This document shows, piece after piece, positions 1 to 7,700 of a stretch of 64,000 nt of DNA (positions are counted from its first letter, which is position 1; every line of letters begins with the position of its first letter). The DNA is from Bacillus bingmayongensis (GTDB taxonomy: Bacteria; Bacillota; Bacilli; Bacillales; Bacillaceae_G), in contig NZ_JH921517.1 of assembly GCF_000299035.1 (NCBI RefSeq), positions 981,317-1,045,316 on the forward strand, written 5' to 3'. The notes beneath the pieces are model-generated. The model was not told where the DNA came from, ran no database searches, and saw nothing but the letters and a program-made list of their open reading frames with translations. Both the position numbers and the translations under genes were made by a program.

Positions 1-48
1 ATCCGTCACCTCAAGAGTCACTTACGTGTTACACTAAAGGGTATAAAC

Positions 49-1128
49 CTAATAATCATGCGGATTAGAGGACTTTTTCTCAATCCGCTCAATCACATCC
101 TGCAGCTCATCCGGCTTCAAAAATTCAATCGGAGAGAATCCCTTTTCAAACGTAAGTGTATCTGCCTCTATCATGAGCACATATCTGTCATTAACCTTCG
201 CAATATGAATTTGGTCTCCAAAATCCGCAAGTAAGGCCTTCACAGAAATATGATCTGCTTTTACTTTCAATTCAACTTCAGGAGCATGCTCGACGATTTG
301 GGCCGTTGCTTCCATTACTTCCTCCGTTGAAAACTGTTCCATAATTTCACGTTTAGGACTCGCAGCCCATACTTCCATCGCTTGGTCGAATTGTTCACGT
401 TCTTCTGTTCCTTCTTCAAAGACGTCTTCGATTTGGTCGTATACCATATCCATGACTTGTGTTTTCATGATTTCGGGCATGGAACGCTCGTATTCTACGA
501 ATTTTAAGAAGTCTTCGAAGTAGCGGGCATGTGATGCTTGGTGGATTTTTAATTCGCCTACTTCTACCATGCCTTCTTCTGGCATATATGGGTATTGAAT
601 GGATTTCATATTTTTTGTCGTAATTGCCATTTCAACATTACGAATAAGTGTTGCTTCGTCAGAAATGGAAGCAACTTTTGGCTCGAAGTCACACTTCATA
701 ACGAATACGAATGGATCGTCAAAGTATTTACGTAGTTTTGCTTGGGCAACTAAAAATACACCACCACGTACTGCACTCGTATCAATATATGTATAAACGA
801 GAGGTTCACTCATATCTTTAAAATTCTCTTTCGTTTCCGCAAAGCGGATGCGATTAAATAAATTATAATGCGGGTTTGAATCGAATTCGTGCCCAGTTTC
901 TACAATAAATCGGCCGATTTTTGTTGGGGCTTGTTCGGTTTTTGCATGACGTTCTACTTTTCGTTTAGATATTTTTAATAATTCACCATCTAAGAACTCT
1001 TTTAAGGAACTATCTTCATATTCTTCAGCATCTAACGTTTGGAAATGTTTATATCGTTTATCTGCTTGTTCACCTTTTCCTTCTATTTGTACGACATAGA
1101 AGGAGAGGAAATTTATTTCAAAATCCAT
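49..1128 (-). CDS. Hypothetical protein, DUF3900-like
   Basis: This encodes about 359 residues with no signal peptide and no membrane segment, so it is probably cytosolic. It is acidic and rich in Glu and Lys, with a Glu-rich stretch (EEGTEEREQF) in the middle third. From memory it resembles the Bacillus DUF3900 family, whose function is not known; I cannot confirm this without a domain search. I place the start at the ATG at 1128, because AAGGTG lies just upstream at normal spacing; an in-frame GTG at 1137 overlaps that ribosome site and is less likely. It is a single gene with no close neighbour on its strand. Confidence 0.75.
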   Translation of the reverse strand: MDFEINFLSFYVVQIEGKGEQADKRYKHFQTLDAEEYEDSSLKEFLDGELLKISKRKVERHAKTEQAPTKIGRFIVETGHEFDSNPHYNLFNRIRFAETKENFKDMSEPLVYTYIDTSAVRGGVFLVAQAKLRKYFDDPFVFVMKCDFEPKVASISDEATLIRNVEMAITTKNMKSIQYPYMPEEGMVEVGELKIHQASHARYFEDFLKFVEYERSMPEIMKTQVMDMVYDQIEDVFEEGTEEREQFDQAMEVWAASPKREIMEQFSTEEVMEATAQIVEHAPEVELKVKADHISVKALLADFGDQIHIAKVNDRYVLMIEADTLTFEKGFSPIEFLKPDELQDVIERIEKKSSNPHDY

Positions 1129-1291
1129 ATTTATCACCTTGTTTCATTTCATTGACTCTTATCAGTATAGAGATGGAGAAAACTTTCGTCAATTTAATAA
1201 AGTAAAACGAATAACAAAGACTTACTATTTGTTAATTCGGAATATAGGAAGGGGGAGAGCCCCTTCCTTATATAGTTCTTTGTTTTACTAA

Positions 1292-1639
1292 TTAAAATCC
1301 ATCCTCAAGTGCTGAAAATGGAATGTTGAGTCGATTCTCTACAGTACGTAAACGTTGATTTAATCGATTGAGTCTACGTGTATGACGTTCTACTGTCTGC
1401 TGAAGTTGATTTACTTGACGGTTTAATTGATTTACTCTTTGTTCTAGCTCATTTACTCGTCTTTCTAACTGACGGCCGCCACCACCTGGGAATGAAATTG
1501 GAATTTGAAATTGTCTGTTTGGATCATAGGGATCAATTTGTTCAGTTTGTTCTATATATGGTTGGTATTGCGGTTGTTCGTCATATTGCCCTTGATAATT
1601 ATAAGGGGGGTAGGGGATATATGAATTGTAGGGATACAT
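1292..1639 (-). CDS. Small coiled-coil protein with Tyr/Pro-rich head
   Basis: A protein of 115 residues in two parts. The first 60 residues are rich in Tyr, Pro and Gln (MYPYNSYIPYPPYNY at the start) and probably disordered. Residues of about 60 to 105 form regular heptads of the type RVNELEQRVNQLNRQVNQL, a confident coiled coil. The start at 1639 is set by GGAGG at 1646-1650; an earlier ATG at 1645 overlaps that site. No catalytic motif is visible. Tyr/Pro-rich heads joined to coiled coils are common among Bacillus spore-coat and exosporium proteins, but assigning it there is only an inference. Confidence 0.8.
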   Translation of the reverse strand: MYPYNSYIPYPPYNYQGQYDEQPQYQPYIEQTEQIDPYDPNRQFQIPISFPGGGGRQLERRVNELEQRVNQLNRQVNQLQQTVERHTRRLNRLNQRLRTVENRLNIPFSALEDGF

Positions 1640-1730
1640 AAACATCCTCCGTTCTCTAAATTTAGTTGAATTCATCATAATGTATGTGTAAGAGCGGATG
1701 GGTGGCACGGCAAATACCTATTTTGAATAG

Positions 1731-1776
1731 GGGACTTCACCAAACGTATTTAAGAGGATTTGTGAAGTTTTTTATG
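1731..1776 (+). terminator. Terminator-like hairpin
   Basis: ACTTCAC at 1734 pairs with GTGAAGT at 1762-1768 and a T run follows. No plus-strand gene precedes it, so it may end a short unannotated transcript. The rest of the gap up to 2040 is AT-rich and shows no gene; it must hold the promoter of the VanW-like gene. Confidence 0.5.
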
Positions 1777-2056
1777 AATGATGATTATTTTTTAAAAAAT
1801 TCAAAATTATTAATGTGTTAAAATTGTTTTTGAATTATTGTTTGGTATATACTGGTTAAATAAGAGAAAGATTACAATCTTAACAAACTTAAGTTTTTTA
1901 AGTAAATATGTGTAGACATTTCTTAAAGAAAAGAGTAATTTTAATATAGTGGAAATCAAATTGTAATATTTTGTAGTTATATTGCAAAGTCATGTAATCA
2001 TACATACATAAAATTGGAAACAAAGAGTAGAAGATGTAAGTAAAGGAGAGAGTATA

Positions 2057-2968
2057 TTGTTACGTAAGGTACATAGTTTAGTAATAGGGGTATTATGTGT
2101 AGGTGTAGTGAGCGGTTGTAATACAAAAGTAAGTGAGGTTTCATTAGTAAGTGGCATAGGCGAGCATACGGTAGAAGCAAAGACTGGCGTCAGTGACAGT
2201 GTAAGTTTAGTTGATGCTAGAAGTGGGAAAGAAGTAAAAAATGTGAATCTAGCAAACTTAGGTTATTTTGAAGATGAGAATAAATTTAAAAAAGAAGTAA
2301 CGAAGGTTGCTAAGGAAGTTGGAAAAAGCATCGATCAAAAGATGGTTCCTTCACGTATGGCAAGTGATGGAACATGGCAAGAAGGTAAGCCTTCTTATGA
2401 GTTAATGGAAAAAGAGCTAGTAGATAAGTTAATGAATGTAGGAATGTGGGATTCTTCATATCAATTGCCGATTGTTGAGAAAAAACCTGTAGCGACTCCA
2501 GCAGATGCAAGTGGAAGTGGTGCAGTTTTAGGGAGATATGAAACGAACTTAGGTGGTTCTACAGGCGGTAGAATTGAAAATATTCGTTTGTCTGCGAATA
2601 ACATTAGTGGTGTAGTACTAGGAAAAGGAGATCGTTTCTCTTTTAATGCGTTAATCGGAGATACAACACCAGATAAAGGGTATCAGTTAGGGAAAGAAAT
2701 TGTTGATGGGAAATTAGTAGATGGTTATGGTGGTGGAGTATGTCAAACATCTTCTACTCTTTATAATGCAGCCGATCAAGCTGGATTAAAAATGGTAGAA
2801 AGAACAACACACTCCAAAACAGTAGGATACGTTCCGAAAGGCCGAGATGCTACAATTGCATATCCGTATTTAGATTTAGTATTTGAAAATACAAATGATG
2901 TGCCTGTGAAGCTTTATATGAGCATAGAGGGTGGAAAGCTTGTTGCTGAGGTACGTGCAGCAAGATAA
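2057..2968 (+). CDS. VanW-family lipoprotein
   Basis: A protein of 303 residues that starts at a TTG placed 6-7 bases after AAAGGAGAG. Residues 1-20 are a lipoprotein signal ending in VVSG before Cys21, so the mature protein should be lipid-anchored on the outer face of the membrane. The C-terminal half (about 158-300) matches the VanW domain: a GRYETNLGGS entry, FSFN near 194, the hallmark GGGVCQTSSTLYNA at 225-238 and YVPKGRDATI further on. VanW occurs in vancomycin clusters and, far more often, alone in Firmicutes; its biochemical role is unknown. It stands alone with a terminator downstream, so no resistance function is implied. Confidence 0.88.
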   Translation: MLRKVHSLVIGVLCVGVVSGCNTKVSEVSLVSGIGEHTVEAKTGVSDSVSLVDARSGKEVKNVNLANLGYFEDENKFKKEVTKVAKEVGKSIDQKMVPSRMASDGTWQEGKPSYELMEKELVDKLMNVGMWDSSYQLPIVEKKPVATPADASGSGAVLGRYETNLGGSTGGRIENIRLSANNISGVVLGKGDRFSFNALIGDTTPDKGYQLGKEIVDGKLVDGYGGGVCQTSSTLYNAADQAGLKMVERTTHSKTVGYVPKGRDATIAYPYLDLVFENTNDVPVKLYMSIEGGKLVAEVRAAR

Positions 2969-3067
2969 GAGTAGTGTTGCCGTTCGTAAAAGCTTGATTA
3001 CTTCAACTAGCTGTTAGTGACGGGAGGAAAACTACCACTAATAGCAGTTTCGCGTTATCACTATTTG

Positions 3068-3109
3068 AGCCATTTTTTCTAGTATTTTTCTAGAAGGAAT
3101 GGCTTTTTG
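3068..3109 (+). terminator. Terminator after the VanW gene
   Basis: AGCCATT pairs with AATGGCT, with inner TTCTAG/CTAGAA pairing, and is followed by a T run. Between 2969 and 3317 I see only this, a weaker TTAGTG/CACTAA hairpin near 3015-3045, and the upstream region of the next small gene. Confidence 0.7.
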
Positions 3110-3317
3110 TATACATATAAATCAGTAATGGGAATTTATCTGCTGATTAAAAAACTTCTTTTCATAGACTAAAGTAAATAGGTTGTTTGAAAGGAATATT
3201 TACAATCAGACATCTATAATTTGATATGAAAACGCCAAGTAAGCCAAATGAGAGTTTGTCCGAATAGATAAAAGTTGTAATAAAAGGTAATAGACATAAC
3301 TTTGAGGAGGAAGAACT

Positions 3318-3437
3318 GTGCAATTTATTTTGGAAACGGTAGCGATTGCTGGAATAATATTCATCATTTTGATTTTGGCATTTAGTAAAACGTTAAAAGA
3401 TGTTAATAGAAGGAAGAAGAATAAAGAAGACAAATGA
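3318..3437 (+). CDS. 39-residue single-pass membrane peptide
   Basis: A short frame that opens with GTG at 3318, six bases after a strong GAGGAGG site. Residues 7-22 are purely hydrophobic (VAIAGIIFIILILAF), followed by a basic tail (NRRKKNKEDK), giving a one-helix membrane peptide with a cytosolic positive end. It is followed at once by a terminator. I do not recognise the family and assign no function. The ribosome site, topology and terminator together make it a believable gene. Confidence 0.65.
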   Translation: MQFILETVAIAGIIFIILILAFSKTLKDVNRRKKNKEDK

Positions 3438-3443
3438 TATATA

Positions 3444-3480
3444 GAAAAAAGGTGCTTATGTATAGAAAGCACCTTTTTTC
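3444..3480. terminator. Bidirectional terminator
   Basis: GAAAAAAGGTGCT pairs with AGCACCTTTTTTC around a short loop. T runs on both sides let it end both the small plus-strand gene and the VOC gene that converges on it. Confidence 0.85.
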
Positions 3481-3493
3481 TATGAATAACACT

Positions 3494-3904
3494 TTAAGCT
3501 TTTGTATAATTTAAATCCCAGATAACGTCAAAGCAATCTTTCACTTTAGCAAATTTTGCTCCCCAGAATGTATCTTGTAATTCCATAAGTACAGTTCCTT
3601 TTTCGATTAATGCATCGTAAATTTTTTGGATTTCATCTTCACTATCTAATTCAAGAGCTAATGAAATATGATTTCCAACTTCAACGGATTGACCTAAAAA
3701 TGCATCGGATACCATGAAAAATAAACCATCTTTCTTGAAACGAGCGTGCATAATGCGATTATCTACTTCTGGTGGTGTTGGGAAGTCAGCATCACCGAAA
3801 GTTTGGATTCCTTGGATTTCTCCTTCAAATACCGATTTATAGTATTCAAGTGCTTCTCTCGCATTTCCGTTGAATGTTAAGTATGGAGTAATTTGTTGTT
3901 TCAT
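3494..3904 (-). CDS. VOC-family PhnB-like protein
   Basis: A protein of 136 residues of the PhnB / 3-demethylubiquinone-methyltransferase-like branch of the VOC (glyoxalase/bleomycin-resistance) fold. Visible family features are the opening QITPYLTFNGNAREALEYY, the HARF beta strand, MVSDA, and the closing WGAKFAKVKDCFDVIWDLNY. The usual length for the group is 135-160. The start has AAAGGAGCG upstream. It lies 45 bases downstream of the SRPBCC gene on the same strand, so the two are probably co-transcribed; both folds bind small hydrophobic or metal-held ligands. Substrate unknown. Confidence 0.88.
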   Translation of the reverse strand: MKQQITPYLTFNGNAREALEYYKSVFEGEIQGIQTFGDADFPTPPEVDNRIMHARFKKDGLFFMVSDAFLGQSVEVGNHISLALELDSEDEIQKIYDALIEKGTVLMELQDTFWGAKFAKVKDCFDVIWDLNYTKA

Positions 3905-3949
3905 TTGTAACGCTCCTTTAATGTTTTATTATGTTACTTAAGTAACAGT

Positions 3950-4405
3950 TTACTTGCTATATTCAGACTCAGCGATCGATTTAACACGATTAACAAAGTC
4001 AACTACAACTTGATTTGTAGCAGATTTCATATATAACTCAGCTTGCTCGGTTAATGGTTGGTTTGTAGCGGTATATTTAAATAATGTTTGAATTTCATCT
4101 ATTTGTCTCAATTCGTATGTAGCAGTAATATCAAACATATTAGCAAGAGTAAAGCCTGATTTCAATTTTTTGTGTGTGGCTGTATTTATATAATCAAGTG
4201 TTTCTACATCATATTCCTGAATTTCTTCGCCTTCTTTATATTTTTGGCGATAAACATTCCCAACAATTGTTTCTGTTTCTTTGAGAGGTGTATTCTCTAT
4301 CACTTGAGGCATTAGCTTTTGCATTTGATCTAATGAACCATCAAAATAAGAAAACAAGTGCTCAATGGGTGTGTGAATGATAATTTTTTCTGTCCAACTT
4401 TTCAT
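3950..4405 (-). CDS. SRPBCC (polyketide-cyclase-like) protein
   Basis: A protein of 151 residues without signal peptide. The opening WTEKIIIHTPIEHLFSYFDG, a central long beta region and a C-terminal helix of about 25 residues (NQVVVDFVNRVKSIAESEY) fit the START/SRPBCC helix-grip fold. Such proteins bind lipids or other hydrophobic ligands in a deep pocket; the ligand cannot be read from sequence. AAAAGGAGGAC precedes the ATG. It is the first gene of a two-gene unit with the VOC protein. Confidence 0.78.
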   Translation of the reverse strand: MKSWTEKIIIHTPIEHLFSYFDGSLDQMQKLMPQVIENTPLKETETIVGNVYRQKYKEGEEIQEYDVETLDYINTATHKKLKSGFTLANMFDITATYELRQIDEIQTLFKYTATNQPLTEQAELYMKSATNQVVVDFVNRVKSIAESEYSK

Positions 4406-4555
4406 TTTAGTCCTCCTTTTTGTTTGAAAGTAATTTCATGATACAAACAAATGTTCTGTTCTTCAAGTTGTTTATAGAGTTTGATGCTTATTTACAAGTT
4501 GAGAAAATTAAATATTCATTGGTATAGTTAGAGTTAAATTTCTTTTCTCCTATAA

Positions 4556-4705
4556 AATACAATTGTATTACCGCATAAAGAGGTATTGGATGAAGTGAAA
4601 AAGAGATTGGTAGAGAAAAATCATGAATTAACAGAGAACGTGAATGGGTTCACAGTGGTGGACCCAAGTGGAATTACGGTGCAGTTTGAAGCAGAGGTAG
4701 AATAA
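4556..4705 (+). pseudogene. C-terminal remnant of a VOC-family protein
   Basis: An open frame of about 49 codons with no start codon and a stop just upstream. It ends in NGFTVVDPSGITVQFEAEVE, which is the typical last strand of a glyoxalase/VOC protein (DPxGxxxxF). The N-terminal two thirds are missing. It is followed by its own terminator, so this is the tail of a formerly complete gene. Confidence 0.6.
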
Positions 4706-4707
4706 TG

Positions 4708-4752
4708 AAAATAAGGAGGAGAACGAATGGTGAACTTTCCTCCTTATTTTTT
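4708..4752 (+). terminator. Terminator after the VOC remnant
   Basis: AATAAGGAGGA pairs with TCCTCCTTATT and a T run follows. Confidence 0.8.
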
Positions 4753-4792
4753 GTATGTAATCGAGGCCAAACAAAACTGAAAAGAGATTTAT

Positions 4793-4940
4793 CCCGTATT
4801 AACAGGCAGTAATACTCCCACCTCAAAATTCGGCGGAAGCAAAGAAGTTAGGTGGGAGATAAACTACCTGTAAAAGCCCGATTGGTGAGGGCTAATAATC
4901 AGCGGGGGATGAAGAAACCCCCCACTGATTAAAGTTTCAC
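4793..4940 (+). repeat. bcr1-type repeat, full copy A
   Basis: A 148-bp GC-richer block bounded by TTTAT at 4788-4792 and again at 4941-4945. It contains nested hairpins: CTCCCACCT/AGGTGGGAG around 4816-4859, GCCC/GGGC around 4875-4892, and AATCAGCGGGGG/CCCCCCACTGATT at its right end. Length, TTTAT flanks and internal structure agree with what is described for bcr1, a mobile repeat of the B. cereus group. A second copy in the opposite orientation is at 7132-7250 and a shortened one at 42862. The right TTTAT supplies the stop codon of the DinB gene. Confidence 0.72.
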
Positions 4941-4941
4941 T

Positions 4942-5394
4942 TTATTTTTTACGGATGGTAAATATTTGAGCAAGATGATGGTTCATATGATTAATATAAT
5001 CTGTAACAAGCCATTCTAAAGTTACTTCCTGTTGGTCTTCTAATCTACATGGAAGTTGCCATTGTTCAGTCTTTACATTCGTTAATAATTTTATAATTTG
5101 TATATTAATAGCTTCCCATAATTTTAGAATTTCATTTGATGAAAAAGACTGTTGATAATTATGCGCATATACCCACGAATCTTGATCATAACCAGTGAGT
5201 GTAATAGTTTCTTTTGAAGTAAGAATATCAACAAAGCGTTTATGGTTTATTGTACCGGAATCACAAAGGTGACCTAATATTTCTTTTTTAGACCATTTTG
5301 TTGGGGTGGGTTTTATGTCCATGTCAGAAAGAAGTATCACTTTTTGAGAAGCAGTATGAATTGTATTTTCTAATTGGATTGCTAATGTAGACAT
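4942..5394 (-). CDS. DinB-family protein
   Basis: A protein of 150 residues of the DinB/YfiT four-helix-bundle fold. The expected metal-binding histidines are present: His42 in ILGHLCD, and His136 and His140 in NHMNHHLAQI. Such proteins are often thiol S-transferases or of unknown role in DNA-damage-induced sets; the substrate cannot be told. GGAGGG sits seven bases before the ATG at 5394; a longer frame upstream lacks a site. Its stop codon lies in the TTTAT that flanks the bcr1 repeat, so the insertion may have changed its last residues (IRKK). It follows the GNAT gene by 34 bases and is likely in one transcript with it. Confidence 0.87.
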   Translation of the reverse strand: MSTLAIQLENTIHTASQKVILLSDMDIKPTPTKWSKKEILGHLCDSGTINHKRFVDILTSKETITLTGYDQDSWVYAHNYQQSFSSNEILKLWEAINIQIIKLLTNVKTEQWQLPCRLEDQQEVTLEWLVTDYINHMNHHLAQIFTIRKK

Positions 5395-5428
5395 GTGAAT
5401 CCCTCCGATTTCTATAGTAAATGGATGT

Positions 5429-5947
5429 TTACAGCTCAATCCAATATCTTCTTACAATATTCCCGTTTTCTTCGGTGAAGTCACTGTCACGAAGGCCCCC
5501 GTTATGTAAAATTGTTTTTTCAGAGGCAACATTCCATTCGTCGCAAACGACAAGAGCTTTGGTAATATCCAATTCTCTTGTTTTTTCTAATGATAAAGCT
5601 AATAATTTTGTAGCATATCCTTTGCGCCTTGCGGAAGGGCGTATACCATAGCCAATATGCCCACCAGCATTAAATAAATGTTCAGTTAAACGGTGACGAA
5701 TATTTACAGCTCCAACAATTTTTTTATGATCTGTGACAAGCCAAAAAGTAGAGTCAGGTACCCAGCCGTTACGGAGATTTTTTCTTTCTGCTGCATCGAG
5801 TAAATCTTGAACCATTTTTGGAAAATTAGTAGGATCTTTTGCAATAACCCAAGGAACCATCGTTTCACCACTATTTTTCCATTCTTGATAGAATTCTAGG
5901 TATTCTTCTTGTAAGTCAATTGTAGGTTGCACTAAGTAGACATTCAT
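5429..5947 (-). CDS. GNAT-family N-acetyltransferase
   Basis: A protein of 172 residues with the GNAT core in its second half: beta strand VGAVNIRHRL, the acetyl-CoA pyrophosphate loop RPSARRKGYATKL (the Q/RxxGxG/A motif), then VCDEWNVASEKTILHNGG, where the Asn and the helix after it belong to the C-terminal GNAT signature. It should acetylate an amine with acetyl-CoA in the cytosol; the substrate is unknown. AAGGAGTC precedes the ATG. It is the first gene of a probable unit with the DinB protein. Confidence 0.9.
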   Translation of the reverse strand: MNVYLVQPTIDLQEEYLEFYQEWKNSGETMVPWVIAKDPTNFPKMVQDLLDAAERKNLRNGWVPDSTFWLVTDHKKIVGAVNIRHRLTEHLFNAGGHIGYGIRPSARRKGYATKLLALSLEKTRELDITKALVVCDEWNVASEKTILHNGGLRDSDFTEENGNIVRRYWIEL

Positions 5948-6306
5948 TCTAAATAGACTCCTTTTATGTGTTTTTTGAATATTAAAACAATCTTAACATA
6001 ATTTGGATGTTAGAGAAATAAAGTACTTGCCAGACATTGATGTTTGTGAATATAGAGATTGTAGATCTAGATTTCCAAATGTTATTCATTGTCTCAATGA
6101 ACATGTATATGAAAGTTTGTAATACTTATTATACATTTGAAACTTATTTGCAATATTTCACCATGTTTATAATGTTAATTAACAAGAATATACAGATGAA
6201 ATTCTGTTTATTTTCGTTTAAACTAAAGGTAATATCCTATTAGGAGTATTGATAAATACCACTTAAGATGAGTGTCTAATTGGGTTGTTAAGTAAGGAGG
6301 GTTTCC
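5948..6306. other. Intergenic region, no gene seen
   Basis: About 360 AT-rich bases between the divergent GNAT and TrmB-type genes. I see no hairpin, repeat or convincing small gene; it must hold both promoters. Confidence 0.5.
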
Positions 6307-7092
6307 ATGATTGATTTACTGAAAAAGATAGGTTTGTCTGATTTAGAAGCAAGATGCTATTTGACGTTACATGAAGAGCCAGATTTGTCCGGGTATGAAG
6401 TTGCAAAACGGGTATCTGTTTCAAGAACAAATGTATATGCCGCTTTACGATCATTAACGGACAAAGGGGCTTGCAGGAGTATAGAAGGGGAGACCGTTCT
6501 TTATAATGCTGTTCCGATAGAGCAATTAATACGTCTTTTTCAAACTAAATTTGAACAAACTTCGAAAGCTCTTATCAATCAATTAAAATCTCCGCCTAGA
6601 CCTGCACCTGCTTTTTATAATTGGCAAGGAAGTAATGCGTTAGATAATGCTGTACGTCGCGTTATTGCAAATGCAGAAACATCTATAGTTGTAGATATTT
6701 GGTCAGAAGACTTGCACTATATAGAGGAAGCGTTGCTTGTAGCTGAATGTAAAGGAATTAGTGTCATCTTAATTACAATTGGAGCATGTAAAACACCTCT
6801 TAAACATGTATTCCAGCATTACAGGGATGAAGAGTGGCCTACTGATGAAAGGAAGTTTTCTATTCTCTGTGATTCTAGTTCAGCTTTAATTGGTAGTTTT
6901 GAAGGAGATATTAAGCCATCTGCATTAGAGACGAATCATCCAGCAGTAATTGAAGTAATAAAAAACGCTTTTTACCATGATATGATGATGCAACACATCG
7001 AAGAAGATTTTGGGAAAGAATTTCAAAAGAAGTACGGAGAGAATTACCGGAAAATGTTAAGTTATTTCAAAGAGAAAGGCTTGCATGTTTAA
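6307..7092 (+). CDS. TrmB-family transcriptional regulator
   Basis: A protein of 261 residues. Residues 1-70 are a winged helix of TrmB type (IGLSDLEARCYLTLHEEPDLSG, then VAKRVSVSRTNVYAALRSL as recognition region). The rest is the TrmB middle domain, related to the phospholipase-D fold, which in studied archaeal members binds sugars (seen here: IVVDIWSEDL and ISVILITIGA). It should be a cytosolic DNA-binding repressor or activator with a small-molecule effector. AAGGAGGG precedes the ATG. No sugar-uptake gene adjoins it, so the target is unknown; the FAD oxidase/transporter pair 600 bases downstream is a candidate only by position. Confidence 0.88.
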   Translation: MIDLLKKIGLSDLEARCYLTLHEEPDLSGYEVAKRVSVSRTNVYAALRSLTDKGACRSIEGETVLYNAVPIEQLIRLFQTKFEQTSKALINQLKSPPRPAPAFYNWQGSNALDNAVRRVIANAETSIVVDIWSEDLHYIEEALLVAECKGISVILITIGACKTPLKHVFQHYRDEEWPTDERKFSILCDSSSALIGSFEGDIKPSALETNHPAVIEVIKNAFYHDMMMQHIEEDFGKEFQKKYGENYRKMLSYFKEKGLHV

Positions 7093-7131
7093 TAAGGGTA
7101 ATTGATATTGAAGTTAATGGATGAGTTGTTG

Positions 7132-7250
7132 AACTGATTATTAGCCCTCACCAATCGGGCTTTTACGGGCAGTTTATCTCCCACCTAACTTCTTTGCTTT
7201 CGCTGAATTTTGAGTTGGGAGCATTACTGCCCGCAAATAGCGGGATAAAT
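7132..7250 (-). repeat. bcr1-type repeat, copy B, inverted and 3'-truncated
   Basis: The reverse complement matches copy A (4788-4900) nearly base for base, from GATTTATCCCG through the GGTGGGAG hairpin to GCCCGATTGGTGAGGGCTAA, and then stops before the terminal G-rich hairpin. It keeps its TTTAT at one end only. With copy A it brackets the DinB, GNAT and TrmB genes as an inverted pair. Confidence 0.75.
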
Positions 7251-7253
7251 CAA

Positions 7254-7286
7254 AAAGAGTCCAATACAAGTGGGCTCTTTTTCGTT
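7254..7286. terminator. Terminator hairpin
   Basis: AAAAAGAGTCC pairs with GGGCTCTTTTT (one wobble). It can serve the TrmB gene. From 7287 to 7700 I see no further structure or gene; the stretch must hold the promoter of the FAD oxidase gene. Confidence 0.75.
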
Positions 7287-7700
7287 TTTTTTGATGATAT
7301 GAAGAAGTTCTATTCATTCCGAATACGTTGCTGTCTACTATAATCGAAAAATTAAATGAAATGCTAATTGTATAAAGTATTACGACGTGTGTGACGTTTA
7401 AATGACATTGAAGGAATATAGAAGTAGTTGTCACAATGCGATTGAGTCCTAGCATGTTTTTTCTGAATTTTATTACAGCTGAAGCAAGTTAATATATTAG
7501 GTGCAATCTACATGTAAACGGTGTGTACCACAGTGTAAACATTGGAAAATGTAACCTTGCAATGGAGTTGTTTCTAAATTAACACTTGAATTATTTAATT
7601 TTTCAGATTATTATGTATGGAATAGTTCATCAGGTGAATCGTTATAAAACGATCTTAAATTGTATATGAAATCTGTAACAGAATGATAGGAGAGAATGAA

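Noticed and set aside
49-1137. Use of the GTG at 1137 as start of the first gene
   Set aside because: It overlaps AAGGTG, the ribosome site for the ATG at 1128.
1378-1641. Plus-strand frame of 87 codons
   Set aside because: It is the complement of the coiled-coil protein gene, whose heptads and ribosome site are clear.
2057-2968. Reading the VanW protein as part of a glycopeptide-resistance cluster
   Set aside because: No vanR, S, H, A or X-like gene is near; lone VanW proteins are common in Bacillus.
7174-7455. Minus-strand frame of 93 codons
   Set aside because: It lies across the bcr1 repeat and a terminator, with no ribosome site.
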